From positions 1 through 14,423 of the forward strand of contig CALCFP010000220.1 in NCBI GenBank assembly GCA_937900725.1: a stretch of 14,423 nucleotides of DNA, written 5' to 3'. The stretch is from an uncultured Bacteroidota bacterium. Its GTDB lineage: Bacteria; Bacteroidota; Bacteroidia; Bacteroidales; SZUA-534. Under the pieces are notes generated by a model that was given only the letters and a program-made list of their open reading frames with translations, ran no database searches and was not told where the DNA came from. Each line of letters starts with the position of its first letter. Positions within the stretch are counted from its first letter, which is position 1. Below, piece after piece: positions 6,246 to 14,112 of the stretch. The position numbers were made by a program, and so were the translations under genes.

Positions 6246-8228
6246 CTATTTGCGTTTTCTGACTTTAGGAACATATTCGGTACCCGTCACGCCGAAGTCG
6301 GTACGGCGGTTGTACTGGTTGCATATCTCCTGTTGCTCGTCAGTCAGTTTCTTGATAAACTGCTCGGTAAGCACGTCGCCTTCCTTCAGGAACGGACTTG
6401 CCTTTGCCATACGCTTGTCGACAGTCTTTGGCATAGTCTCGCCATAACCTCTTGATGACAAACGCTCTGCGTCAATACCATAAGTGATAAGGAAGTCTTT
6501 AACTGATTGTGCACGAGCCTCGGACAACTTTTTGTTTGCCTCGTCGCTACCACGGTAGTCTGCGTGAGAACCTAATTCAATGGTAATGTTAGAGTTCTCA
6601 TTGAGCAGTTCAACCAAATCTTCAAGTGCCGATATTGAAGAAGGCTTCAACTTGGCGCTGTTGAACTCATACTCAATACCAGGAATATCCATACGGCCGT
6701 CGTTAGGTGAAAGGTCGATATCGACACGCAACTGCTCGCTGTCAGTCAAGCCCTTTGTAGATGTCTTGTCTTTTGAGTTCAAGAAACCGCCTCGCTTTAC
6801 AACAATACGGTAATCGGTATTTGGCGACAGACTGAAGTTATATGAACCGTCCGTTTCGGTCTTGGCGTTGATGTTTGTACCGTCGCTGCCGATAAGATTG
6901 ACATTTGCGCCAGCGATAATGGCTTCTGTCTTGCTATTTCTTACCACACCTGTAACAGTAAACTCGATAGGCGGAAGCGAGAATTGGTAGATATCGTCGC
7001 CTCCCTTGCCTCCAGGGCGGTTCGATGAGAAAAATCCACGTTCCATATCATTTTCGAACACAATTCCGAAATCATCGGAAGAAGTGTTAATCGGATATTT
7101 CATATTTTCGACACTCCATCCGGTATTTGTTTCACGTGCTTTGAAAATATCAAGTCCGCCCATTCCCGGATGACCATTAGATGAAAAATACAAAGTTCCG
7201 TCAGTATGAATGTATGGGAACATTTCATCGCCAGCCGTATTGATTGCTGGTCCCATATTGACAGGCTTTGTCCATTCGGAAGACTTACTTGAGCGAGTCG
7301 TTTTCCAAATATCCTTGCCACCGTAACCGCCTTCCATATCGGCCACGAACAAAAGCGTCAGTTCGTCGTCGCTGATTGCAGGGTGACCAATTGCGATGGT
7401 GTCTGCCACAAGATTCAGTTCTTCTGCCGCCGTCCATTCGGCATTTTCCTTTGTGGAACTAAAAATCTTGCACACCATATTTTTGTTTTTGTCTTCACGG
7501 AAACTTGTAAAATACAATGTATTGCACTTTTTGTTGGTGCAAGGCATGCCTTCCTCGAAATTCGAGTTGATGTTTTCGTCCAAAATCAACGGTTCCGACC
7601 ATTTACCTTTGCGGTCGACACGTGAACGGAACAAGTCGCAGTAATATTCGCCTGTCACATTGCTTATCTTTCCGCCAGTACAGCCTTCGCGTGCCGAAGT
7701 GAAGATTACCATAGTGTAGTCGTCCTTTGCGTAAGCCACGCCATAATCGCTGTATTTTGAATTAAAATAGTGCATGTTTTCAACCTTGTAGCGTGTAGGC
7801 TGTCCCATCCATTCAATGGCAGATGCGCATGATTCTATTCCGGAAGGTCCTCTATCGTCAGACGGGTCAAGTTTGGCGTAATTCTCATATTCCTTCATGG
7901 CATCCTCGTACTTGCCTTGAGCACGCATCGCGTCAGCTAAGTAGAGAGTTGCCACAGGCTTGTCGATATTTTTCTTGATAACCTTGCGATACCATATTTC
8001 TGCCTGACGGTTGTCTTGAATCATACGGTAGCTTTCTGCCACCATAAACATTATCTGATTCTTCTTGTCTTTGTCCTTAGCCTTTGCGTAAGCATATTTG
8101 TACTCATCTATTGCCAAAAAATACTTTCCTGTTTCAAAGGCCTTATCGGCTTTGGCTGTAATGCTCTTTTGCGCAAATGCCGATGTCACGGCAAAAAAGG
8201 CAAATGTAACTACTATAAACTTTTTCAT
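6246..8228 (-). CDS. OmpA-family outer membrane protein with TPR, PD40 propeller and CRD domains (PorE-like)
   Basis: This 660-residue exported protein begins with a signal peptide (MKKFIVVTFAFFAVTSAFAQ). Domains in order are TPR-like helices (about 22-125), a WD40-like PD40 propeller (about 145-425; strands such as GDEMFPYIHTDGTLYFSSNG and FGIVFENDMERGFFSSNRPGGKGGDDIY), a carboxypeptidase-regulatory-like beta-sandwich (about 430-520), and a C-terminal OmpA peptidoglycan-binding domain (about 525-655; SHADYRGS..ANKKLSEARAQSV and RGYGE). That order matches PorE of the type IX secretion system, which ties the secretion machinery to peptidoglycan. PorE is described as a lipoprotein, whereas no lipobox cysteine is visible here, so a non-PorE paralogue remains possible. 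The start at 8228 is supported by a signal peptide beginning MKK. The longer frame's TTG at 8273 falls near the predicted transcription start. It has its own promoter and terminator, two genes after porW. Confidence 0.9.
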   Translation of the reverse strand: MKKFIVVTFAFFAVTSAFAQKSITAKADKAFETGKYFLAIDEYKYAYAKAKDKDKKNQIMFMVAESYRMIQDNRQAEIWYRKVIKKNIDKPVATLYLADAMRAQGKYEDAMKEYENYAKLDPSDDRGPSGIESCASAIEWMGQPTRYKVENMHYFNSKYSDYGVAYAKDDYTMVIFTSAREGCTGGKISNVTGEYYCDLFRSRVDRKGKWSEPLILDENINSNFEEGMPCTNKKCNTLYFTSFREDKNKNMVCKIFSSTKENAEWTAAEELNLVADTIAIGHPAISDDELTLLFVADMEGGYGGKDIWKTTRSSKSSEWTKPVNMGPAINTAGDEMFPYIHTDGTLYFSSNGHPGMGGLDIFKARETNTGWSVENMKYPINTSSDDFGIVFENDMERGFFSSNRPGGKGGDDIYQFSLPPIEFTVTGVVRNSKTEAIIAGANVNLIGSDGTNINAKTETDGSYNFSLSPNTDYRIVVKRGGFLNSKDKTSTKGLTDSEQLRVDIDLSPNDGRMDIPGIEYEFNSAKLKPSSISALEDLVELLNENSNITIELGSHADYRGSDEANKKLSEARAQSVKDFLITYGIDAERLSSRGYGETMPKTVDKRMAKASPFLKEGDVLTEQFIKKLTDEQQEICNQYNRRTDFGVTGTEYVPKVRKRK

Positions 8229-8276
8229 CTCGTATATGAATAAAGTGCGGAAATTCAAGTTTTTAATAAACAAGTG

Positions 8277-8307
8277 CGAAAATAAGGATTTTTGTTCACG
8301 TCCAAAA
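8277..8307 (-). promoter_or_regulatory. Probable promoter of the OmpA/PorE-like gene
   Basis: On the minus strand TTTTG (8307-8303) is followed after 18 bases by TATTTTCG (8284-8277), one mismatch from TAnnTTTG. Transcription would start near 8270, leaving a leader of about 40 bases before the ATG at 8228. Confidence 0.45.
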
Positions 8308-8359
8308 CGTATTATGGCATAAGATTATTGAAAATGATGCCAGAAATGGCGATTTTTTT

Positions 8360-8376
8360 GTTTTTTGGTAAAAAAC
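8360..8376. repeat. AT-rich perfect inverted repeat downstream of the phosphatase gene
   Basis: GTTTTTTGGTAAAAAAC forms a seven-pair stem around GGT. It lies 28 bases after the phosphatase stop. With an AT stem and no following T tract on the minus strand, it is at best a weak transcription end for the porW operon. Confidence 0.4.
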
Positions 8377-8403
8377 CCGAACCTGACGTGACAACTTGAC
8401 GGA

Positions 8404-9201
8404 TTATTTATCGAGCAAGTCCAGCATCATTTGATTCTTTTCGTTTATCGAGGCGCCAAAATCATAGTTGTAAATTGCATTTTCCCACTCGCCATACATT
8501 GGATTTGGCAAGATAATGAATCTTGTGCCAAAATCTGACTGCATTGAATCCGCCAACGATAATGCCAAGCCGGCATCACGGCCGTCGAACAACGATGTAT
8601 AGTCGCCTAAATTATCGCCAACGTAAAGTATTATTTCATAGTTAGATAAGACGAACTCACGGCGTTCGTCCTTGCACGAGCCAGTACCTTGACGGCGAAT
8701 GAGCAGATTGGCGGAATCGGTTGGCATTCCTGCCTTCTCAAGATTTTTCAGCGTTGTGGCGAACTCAATTTCCTTACGGTTTGAAATGAAGAAAACCTCT
8801 ACCCCATTCTGCTTTGCAAAACTGATGAATTCAGGCGCTCCAGGCAAAGCCTTCGCCTCTACTCTTGACGACCAGACATACCAGGCACTGTCGGAATAGG
8901 TGTCACCGTCGGCAATGAGACCCGCCTCGAATGGACTGTTGTCGAGCACTGTCTCATCGATGTCGAGAACCACTGCAGTTGGCTTGCTACCACTGTAATT
9001 TTGCAGATTTTCAGTCAAAGCCATTTGGGCCATTCTGTATGATTGGTAATAGCAGGCACGCATTTCGGCCGATTGCTGGTACCACGCGGTTGCGTTGAGC
9101 AGGTGATTGGAGTTTTCCTTGTGCTTACAATTTTCGTTTCGGTAGCAGGAGGTGGATATCAACGCTACCGATATTGCAACAATCAAGCCATTGATTTTCA
9201 T
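8404..9201 (-). CDS. Class C acid phosphatase, e(P4) family lipoprotein (5'-nucleotidase type)
   Basis: A HAD-superfamily phosphatase of 265 residues in the lipoprotein e(P4) family. Well-studied members dephosphorylate nucleotides such as NMN at the cell envelope. The signal peptide ends at a candidate lipidation cysteine (LISTSC, C19); serine at -3 makes the lipobox weak by strict rules. HAD motifs are complete: VVLDIDETVLDN (D80 nucleophile, D82 acid/base), FFISNR (S140), K177 in GSCKDERRE, and YVGDNLGDY (193-201). The C-terminal NPMYGEWENAIY is typical of this family. It begins 5 bases after the porW stop, so it is very probably co-transcribed and translationally coupled with it. A perfect 17-bp AT-rich palindrome follows at 8360-8376, but no clear terminator is seen. 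Substrate and outer-membrane placement are inferred from the family. Confidence 0.93.
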   Translation of the reverse strand: MKINGLIVAISVALISTSCYRNENCKHKENSNHLLNATAWYQQSAEMRACYYQSYRMAQMALTENLQNYSGSKPTAVVLDIDETVLDNSPFEAGLIADGDTYSDSAWYVWSSRVEAKALPGAPEFISFAKQNGVEVFFISNRKEIEFATTLKNLEKAGMPTDSANLLIRRQGTGSCKDERREFVLSNYEIILYVGDNLGDYTSLFDGRDAGLALSLADSMQSDFGTRFIILPNPMYGEWENAIYNYDFGASINEKNQMMLDLLDK

Positions 9202-9206
9202 GCGAT

Positions 9207-11894
9207 TTAAGGATTTATCTTATAGTTCATATCGAAGAACTTGCCGTAGCGGTCAACGTTCTGGTCCTTAAGCAGTTTTTCGTAGTTAGATACTGAAATA
9301 ATGTATTGTCTGTAACTGTCGCTGACGATATCGTCAAACACCTCGCCAGCAATAATTACTGACTCGATATAGTTAGTAGCCATTTTTGCGTTTTTGAATT
9401 TTTCTACAATCACAAGTGCGTAATCTTCTGTAAATTTGTTATTTGTGACGTCAAAATTCATAAAGTCGAAATACTCGTCGTTAAAGTCGATAAGGCCAAA
9501 CCTGATACGGCTCTCTTCAACCTTGCGCTTGTCAACTGCCACTATATAGTAGTGCATCTCATCAGGATTGTAGTTGAATAGCGAAACATCGAGTGTGTCG
9601 TATGCCATCTGCTCAGCCAAGGCTTGCTCTTCCAAAATTTGTTCCTCGGTGAGTTGCTCGCCAGTGTGTGTGCGACGATTTAAAGCTGAGATTACTTCGT
9701 TGGCATAATTGCTTTCCTCAGTCTTTGGATACTTGTTTACGAAATCTTTCAAATATGCCTCGAAAGTTAAAGAATCTGTTGACTTTCCTAAACATAAAGT
9801 GTTGAGCAACGCAAATTTAGGCATCAACCTACTATCAGGATAAGCCGAATCGACATAGGCATAAGTTGAAGAAACGTTATCGCACTCGTCGTTAATAAAG
9901 AACTTGTAAGTGGCCTGATACATGAATTTGAGTTGATTTTCGGCTTTTTCAAGTTCCTTGTAGTAATCTGGGTCTTTCAATATTTTTGCATAATCCGTTT
10001 CCGGATATTCATTGATGATTCGATTCTTGTACAATTCTGCATTGGCATAATCCTTTTGCGACAGATATGATTTGTAAAGATTGAACAATGTCACAACCAT
10101 CTTGTCGGAATCCGGATACTTCTTCATATAATCGAGGAAGGCATCGATTGCCAAAGGATAGTCGGCAAACTTGTCTTTGTAAACAACACCCAAATTGAAA
10201 TATGCCGATTCCATTTTTTTCTCCGATTCGGCATAAGCAGAATCGGTAAGCGGAATGTCGACTATATAGTATTCACGGCTCTTGTTGTCGAGCCCCTTCT
10301 TGTTGTCTTCGGCAGATTCCTGGTCAGATTGAGAGGCGTCGTCCCATTCAGTGACTGTCTTGTTGCTACGGCGCCAGTTGTCTTCAAGTTTTCGGTTGCC
10401 CCATTTTTTCTTAAACTCTGCCTGACCCAGGCTTAACGATGATGAATTGTAGAAATACCAACTACCGCCGGCCTGTGCATTTTGACGGCTCATTTGCTGT
10501 GCCTCCGCCAAATCATTTTTAGCCATATTTTCACGGTCCTTTTCCAACTGTTCTTCGGCTATTACGGCTTGTATTTGCTTATCAATAATACTGTTACGCT
10601 CTGCTTCGGACATTTTTGCCAAACGCTGAAGACTGTCTTCACGTTGAATAGTTTCAAGGCATTTTACCAAATCGGTAAGATTCTCAGCTTTACGTCTTAT
10701 ATTCTGATAATCAGGATATTCGTGAGGAAGATCGACCATTGCGCTATCATAATACAACTGAGCATTTCGATAATCAGGTTTTTCAAAATAAATGTCGGCA
10801 ACAGATAAATATGAAATGCTCTTTTGATTAGTGTTTGTGGTACTGTAGGCTATTGACTGCTTGAAAAACCAAAGTGCATCGTCGTCACGCATCTCATTAT
10901 AGGCAATGTTGCCTAAAGCATAGTATATCTGGTCAAGATAATCGGTGTTTTTTTCATCCTTAAGCATTTTAGTGAGTTCCCGTTGCATACCCTCACTGTT
11001 TCCCGACTCGCTGTTATAAATGCTGGCCTTATTTATTCTTGCATTGAATACATATTGATAATCAGGATTTTTATCAATTACTTTCTGATACCATTCGCTT
11101 GCCTTGCGGTTATCCTCGTTAATCTGGTACAACTGCGCAAGAATATACATAAGGCGTATTTTTTCTCGACGGTCATGCTTAATGGTATTGACAGCTGTCT
11201 CGACAAACTGAATTGCTTCAGCATAACGACCTTGACGTATAAGCAAATCGGCTTGAGTTACGGCTAAATGAGGCATCATCTTTTTCGACACATTGTCCAT
11301 ATTTCCAGTGACGGTGCTGATGAAGTCGTTGGCCTGGTCGAACTTGTCCATTTCAATGTAGCAACGAGCCAGCCAAATGTAAGATGCGGTCTTAATGTCC
11401 TGGTCGTCGTACTGGTGGATTATGTATGTAAATTGCTCGATAGCACCAAAATAGTCCTGCTTAATGGTCTTTGCCTGACCTGCAAGCATTTCGGCATCGT
11501 CAATCCACTTGACATACTCGTTTTTGTTAAGGAATTCCTTCTTCTTGTCCGATTTAGGCTTTTTCTTGCTTTTAGGCTTAACGGTGATTGAATGCTTACG
11601 GATACATTTTTCGCTTTTCTCTATCACTCGGTTCATGTCGCTATAGGCTGTAAGCGAAGCCTCCTTGTCACTATAGACGAAAATTGGCAAAGTAATGCTG
11701 AAATTCTCGTTGTGAGCAGAGTAAATGTTTTCCATACCTGACTTATATGCCTCGTTACCATTAAAATATACGTTGTAATGAGAAGTCAAATTATGGTAAC
11801 CTCGACGGATAGGTGTGTTTTTAGTAGGTGCACAACTACCTAACAGCATTGTAAACAATACTGCGCAAGCAATAGTAACTGTCCTACTTGTCAT
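9207..11894 (-). CDS. porW: PorW/SprE-type TPR lipoprotein of the type IX secretion system
   Basis: PorW (SprE in Flavobacterium) is a large TPR lipoprotein needed for type IX secretion and, in gliding species, for motility. The 895-residue product has a strong lipobox, MLLGSC, with C21. The family N-terminal signature RRGYHNLTSHYNVYFNGNEAYKSG spans 30-53. Many TPR-like helix pairs follow. A charged coiled-coil stretch (SEAERNSIIDKQIQAVIAEE onward) leads into GGSWYFYNSSSLSLGQAEF and then KKWGNRKLEDNWRRSNK, which I recognise as characteristic of the family. TPRs then resume. A final domain (DEMHYYIVAVD, then FDFMNFDVTNNKFTEDYALV) ends the protein. The ATG at 11894 is chosen over a TTG at 11921 because that TTG lies inside the promoter box and the lipoprotein signal begins after it. 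The acid phosphatase gene follows 5 bases later and a PorE-like gene comes next, which supports an envelope/secretion role. Confidence 0.88.
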   Translation of the reverse strand: MTSRTVTIACAVLFTMLLGSCAPTKNTPIRRGYHNLTSHYNVYFNGNEAYKSGMENIYSAHNENFSITLPIFVYSDKEASLTAYSDMNRVIEKSEKCIRKHSITVKPKSKKKPKSDKKKEFLNKNEYVKWIDDAEMLAGQAKTIKQDYFGAIEQFTYIIHQYDDQDIKTASYIWLARCYIEMDKFDQANDFISTVTGNMDNVSKKMMPHLAVTQADLLIRQGRYAEAIQFVETAVNTIKHDRREKIRLMYILAQLYQINEDNRKASEWYQKVIDKNPDYQYVFNARINKASIYNSESGNSEGMQRELTKMLKDEKNTDYLDQIYYALGNIAYNEMRDDDALWFFKQSIAYSTTNTNQKSISYLSVADIYFEKPDYRNAQLYYDSAMVDLPHEYPDYQNIRRKAENLTDLVKCLETIQREDSLQRLAKMSEAERNSIIDKQIQAVIAEEQLEKDRENMAKNDLAEAQQMSRQNAQAGGSWYFYNSSSLSLGQAEFKKKWGNRKLEDNWRRSNKTVTEWDDASQSDQESAEDNKKGLDNKSREYYIVDIPLTDSAYAESEKKMESAYFNLGVVYKDKFADYPLAIDAFLDYMKKYPDSDKMVVTLFNLYKSYLSQKDYANAELYKNRIINEYPETDYAKILKDPDYYKELEKAENQLKFMYQATYKFFINDECDNVSSTYAYVDSAYPDSRLMPKFALLNTLCLGKSTDSLTFEAYLKDFVNKYPKTEESNYANEVISALNRRTHTGEQLTEEQILEEQALAEQMAYDTLDVSLFNYNPDEMHYYIVAVDKRKVEESRIRFGLIDFNDEYFDFMNFDVTNNKFTEDYALVIVEKFKNAKMATNYIESVIIAGEVFDDIVSDSYRQYIISVSNYEKLLKDQNVDRYGKFFDMNYKINP

Positions 11895-11918
11895 CAACAC
11901 ATAAACTTTTAACGAGTG

Positions 11919-11926
11919 CAAAAATA
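11919..11926 (-). promoter_or_regulatory. -7 promoter box for porW
   Basis: TATTTTTG on the minus strand (11926-11919) matches TAnnTTTG exactly, 24 bases before the ATG at 11894. It fixes the porW start, because the alternative TTG codon (11921-11919) is part of the box. The -33 region holds a palindrome rather than a clear TTTG. Confidence 0.65.
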
Positions 11927-11942
11927 GTTTTTTCTAAATATT

Positions 11943-11957
11943 AGCCTTTGAAAGGCT
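11943..11957. promoter_or_regulatory. 15-bp inverted repeat over the porW -33 region (candidate operator)
   Basis: AGCCTTTGAAAGGCT is a perfect palindrome around a central base. It occupies 17-31 bases upstream of the porW -7 box, where a sigma factor or regulator would bind. No T tract follows, so it is unlikely to be a terminator for mnmG, which ends about 280 bases away. The operator role is inference. Confidence 0.35.
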
Positions 11958-12223
11958 CATAAAAGAACGGCAAGAGATATAGTTTAGTATAAAAATTTTC
12001 GTTTATTGTTTTGTTACATGTTTTTTATGCAAAAAAAGCGATGAATTCTATCAAAATATACAAATGCTTAATAATATAAATGCTATCTTGTTTTATTTCA
12101 AATATATACATCAATATCAAAACAAATTATACGAATTATCTTGAAATTTTGAATATAATATTCGATAAACATATATTATATAATATTGATATATAATAAG
12201 ATAGATAGATTTATCTGTATTAT
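11958..12223. other. Very AT-rich gene-free stretch between mnmG and porW
   Basis: About 265 bases without a credible gene, roughly 80-85% A+T by eye. They include a 14-bp perfect palindrome ATATTATATAATAT (12173-12186) and a small hairpin AGATA-GATT-TATCT (12203-12216). I found no convincing DnaA box (TTATCCACA or its complement). Its position beside mnmG and a parS site fits an origin-proximal region, but nothing shows an origin here. Confidence 0.5.
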
Positions 12224-12239
12224 TGTTCCACGTGAAACA
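12224..12239. other. parS: parS centromere site (ParB-binding)
   Basis: TGTTCCACGTGAAACA matches the chromosomal parS consensus TGTTNCACGTGAAACA at every specified position. It is the variant with C at the free position. ParB (Spo0J) binds parS and spreads to organise and segregate the origin region, and such sites cluster near oriC in most bacteria. The site begins on the very next base after the mnmG stop codon, with no gap. mnmG (gidA) is a common origin neighbour. ParA/ParB genes are not in this window. Confidence 0.85.
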
Positions 12240-14102
12240 TCATCGCCCGAAGTATATCAGCAGCACGTTGATGTCGTTAGGACTGACTCCAGATATGCGC
12301 GATGCCTGGCCAATGGTTTGCGGTGCGTATTTGGTCAACTTGCTGCGAGCCTCCATTGTAATGGACTGAAGTTTAGAGAAGTCAAAGTTTTCAGGTATCC
12401 GGAGATTCTCGAGTTTCTTGAGTTTCTCGGCATTGTTGCGCTCACGCTCAATGTATCCCGAATATTTGATGGTAAACTCCGCCCCTTCGATAACCTCACG
12501 GCTATTGTCAGCCATTGGTTTCAACTTCTCGATAGAATTGAGCATATCACTTAGTTGGATGTTTGGGCGAGCCAATATATGTGAATACTTGACGCTTTCA
12601 GTAATAGGCGAACTGTCGTGTTCCACAAGGAACGGATTTGCCTGCTCGGCACGTATGTTATTCGTGGAAAGGCATTCAACTAAAGAATCAATTGATCTTT
12701 TCTTTTCAAGGTATCTTTCAAGTTGTTCACGTTTTGCAAGTCCTATGTTAAAGGACATTTCGGTCAGACGTTCATCGGCATTATCCTGACGCAATAGCAT
12801 TCTGTACTCGGCACGGCTTGTGAACATTCGGTATGGCTCATCTACACCTTTGCAAATAAGATCGTCTATCAAAACTCCGATGTATGCCTCATCACGCTTG
12901 AGCACGAACGGCTCTTTCTCGCAACCTTTCAAGTGTGCGTTTATTCCCGCAACCAGACCTTGGGCAGCCGCCTCTTCATATCCGGTTGTGCCGTTTATTT
13001 GGCCTGCAAAGAATAAATTATCAATGATTTTTGTTTCAAGTGTTGCTTTTAATTGAGTGGGCTGAAAATAGTCATATTCAATAGCATATCCCGGACGATA
13101 TATCTTACAGTTTTCAAGACCTGGTATTTTATGGATTGCATTAAACTGGACATCCCATGGAAGAGAAGATGAAAAACCGTTTATATAATATTCATTTGTG
13201 TGAAATCCTTCAGGTTCTAAAAACAACTGGTGTGAATCCTTGTCACTGAAGGTTACGAGTTTACTCTCAATAGAAGGACAGTAGCGAGGACCTATTCCAA
13301 CTATTGTATGGTTAAAAATAGGAGAATCCTTGAATCCCTTACGCAACTCTTCATGAACTGCATCATTTGTACGAGTGATATAACAAGGAATCTGATGATC
13401 GAAATAGGGTTTTTGAGTTGAATAACTGAAGAAGTACGGATCCTCGTCACCATTTTGAATTGTACACTTGCTGAAATCGATGGTTCGTCCGTCGATGCGA
13501 GCAGGTGTCCCGGTCTTCATTCGTCCTGTTTCAAATCCCAACGACACGAGATTTTCAGTCAAGCCCAACGACGGCAATTCAGAAAAGCGTCCGCCAGAAA
13601 ATTGCGTATGGCCGACATGCATCAGTCCATTCAAGAATGTACCATTTGTAAGTACAACTGTCTTCGACCTGAATTCAAAACCAATTTGCGTACGTACACC
13701 AACCACACGGTTTGATTCTGTAACAAGAGTAAGAACGCTATCTTGAAACAGATCGAGATTATCAGTGTTTTCAAGCATTTCGCGCCACGCCAACGAAAAC
13801 AAAGAGCGGTCGCATTGAGCACGGGGACTCCACATTGCAGGGCCTTTTGACCTGTTAAGCATCCTATACTGAATTGCTGATTTATCAGTTACAATGCCTG
13901 TATATCCGCCCATAGCGTCAATTTCCTTCACTATTTGGCCTTTTGCGATGCCACCAATGGCAGGATTACACGACATACAACCGAATTTGGTCATATCCAT
14001 AGTAATCAAAAGGGTTTTTGAACCCATATTTGCCGCAGCGGCAGCAGCTTCGCAGCCTGCATGTCCACCACCGACAACAATAACGTCGTATTCGGGAAGC
14101 AT
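12240..14102 (-). CDS. mnmG: tRNA uridine-5-carboxymethylaminomethyl modification enzyme MnmG (GidA)
   Basis: With MnmE, MnmG installs the carboxymethylaminomethyl group at C5 of the wobble uridine (U34) of certain tRNAs, using FAD, NADH and methylene-tetrahydrofolate; it acts in the cytoplasm. The 620-residue length is normal (E. coli 629). Visible features are the FAD dinucleotide motif VVGGGHAGCEAA (9-20), CMSCNPAIGGIAKG (42-55, with C45), WSPRAQCDRS (91-100), GRMKTGTPARIDG (193-205), the second conserved cysteine in GPRYCPSIESK (C275), FFAGQINGTTGYEEAAAQG, and SRAEYRMLLRQDNADERLTE. The C-terminal helical domain that contacts MnmE and tRNA is complete. It starts 10 bases after the ybeY stop, so the two are probably one operon. 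Its stop codon directly abuts the parS site. Confidence 0.97.
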   Translation of the reverse strand: MLPEYDVIVVGGGHAGCEAAAAAANMGSKTLLITMDMTKFGCMSCNPAIGGIAKGQIVKEIDAMGGYTGIVTDKSAIQYRMLNRSKGPAMWSPRAQCDRSLFSLAWREMLENTDNLDLFQDSVLTLVTESNRVVGVRTQIGFEFRSKTVVLTNGTFLNGLMHVGHTQFSGGRFSELPSLGLTENLVSLGFETGRMKTGTPARIDGRTIDFSKCTIQNGDEDPYFFSYSTQKPYFDHQIPCYITRTNDAVHEELRKGFKDSPIFNHTIVGIGPRYCPSIESKLVTFSDKDSHQLFLEPEGFHTNEYYINGFSSSLPWDVQFNAIHKIPGLENCKIYRPGYAIEYDYFQPTQLKATLETKIIDNLFFAGQINGTTGYEEAAAQGLVAGINAHLKGCEKEPFVLKRDEAYIGVLIDDLICKGVDEPYRMFTSRAEYRMLLRQDNADERLTEMSFNIGLAKREQLERYLEKKRSIDSLVECLSTNNIRAEQANPFLVEHDSSPITESVKYSHILARPNIQLSDMLNSIEKLKPMADNSREVIEGAEFTIKYSGYIERERNNAEKLKKLENLRIPENFDFSKLQSITMEARSKLTKYAPQTIGQASRISGVSPNDINVLLIYFGR

Positions 14103-14112
14103 TTTCTAAAAC

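Noticed and set aside
10482..11591. Series of plus-strand frames antisense to porW with hydrophobic content
   Set aside because: They are out-of-frame reflections of the porW codons, and the minus-strand protein is a full-length recognisable family member.
12173..12216. AT palindromes as a terminator for mnmG
   Set aside because: The stems are almost pure A/T with no T tract placed after them on the minus strand. They are more likely compositional.
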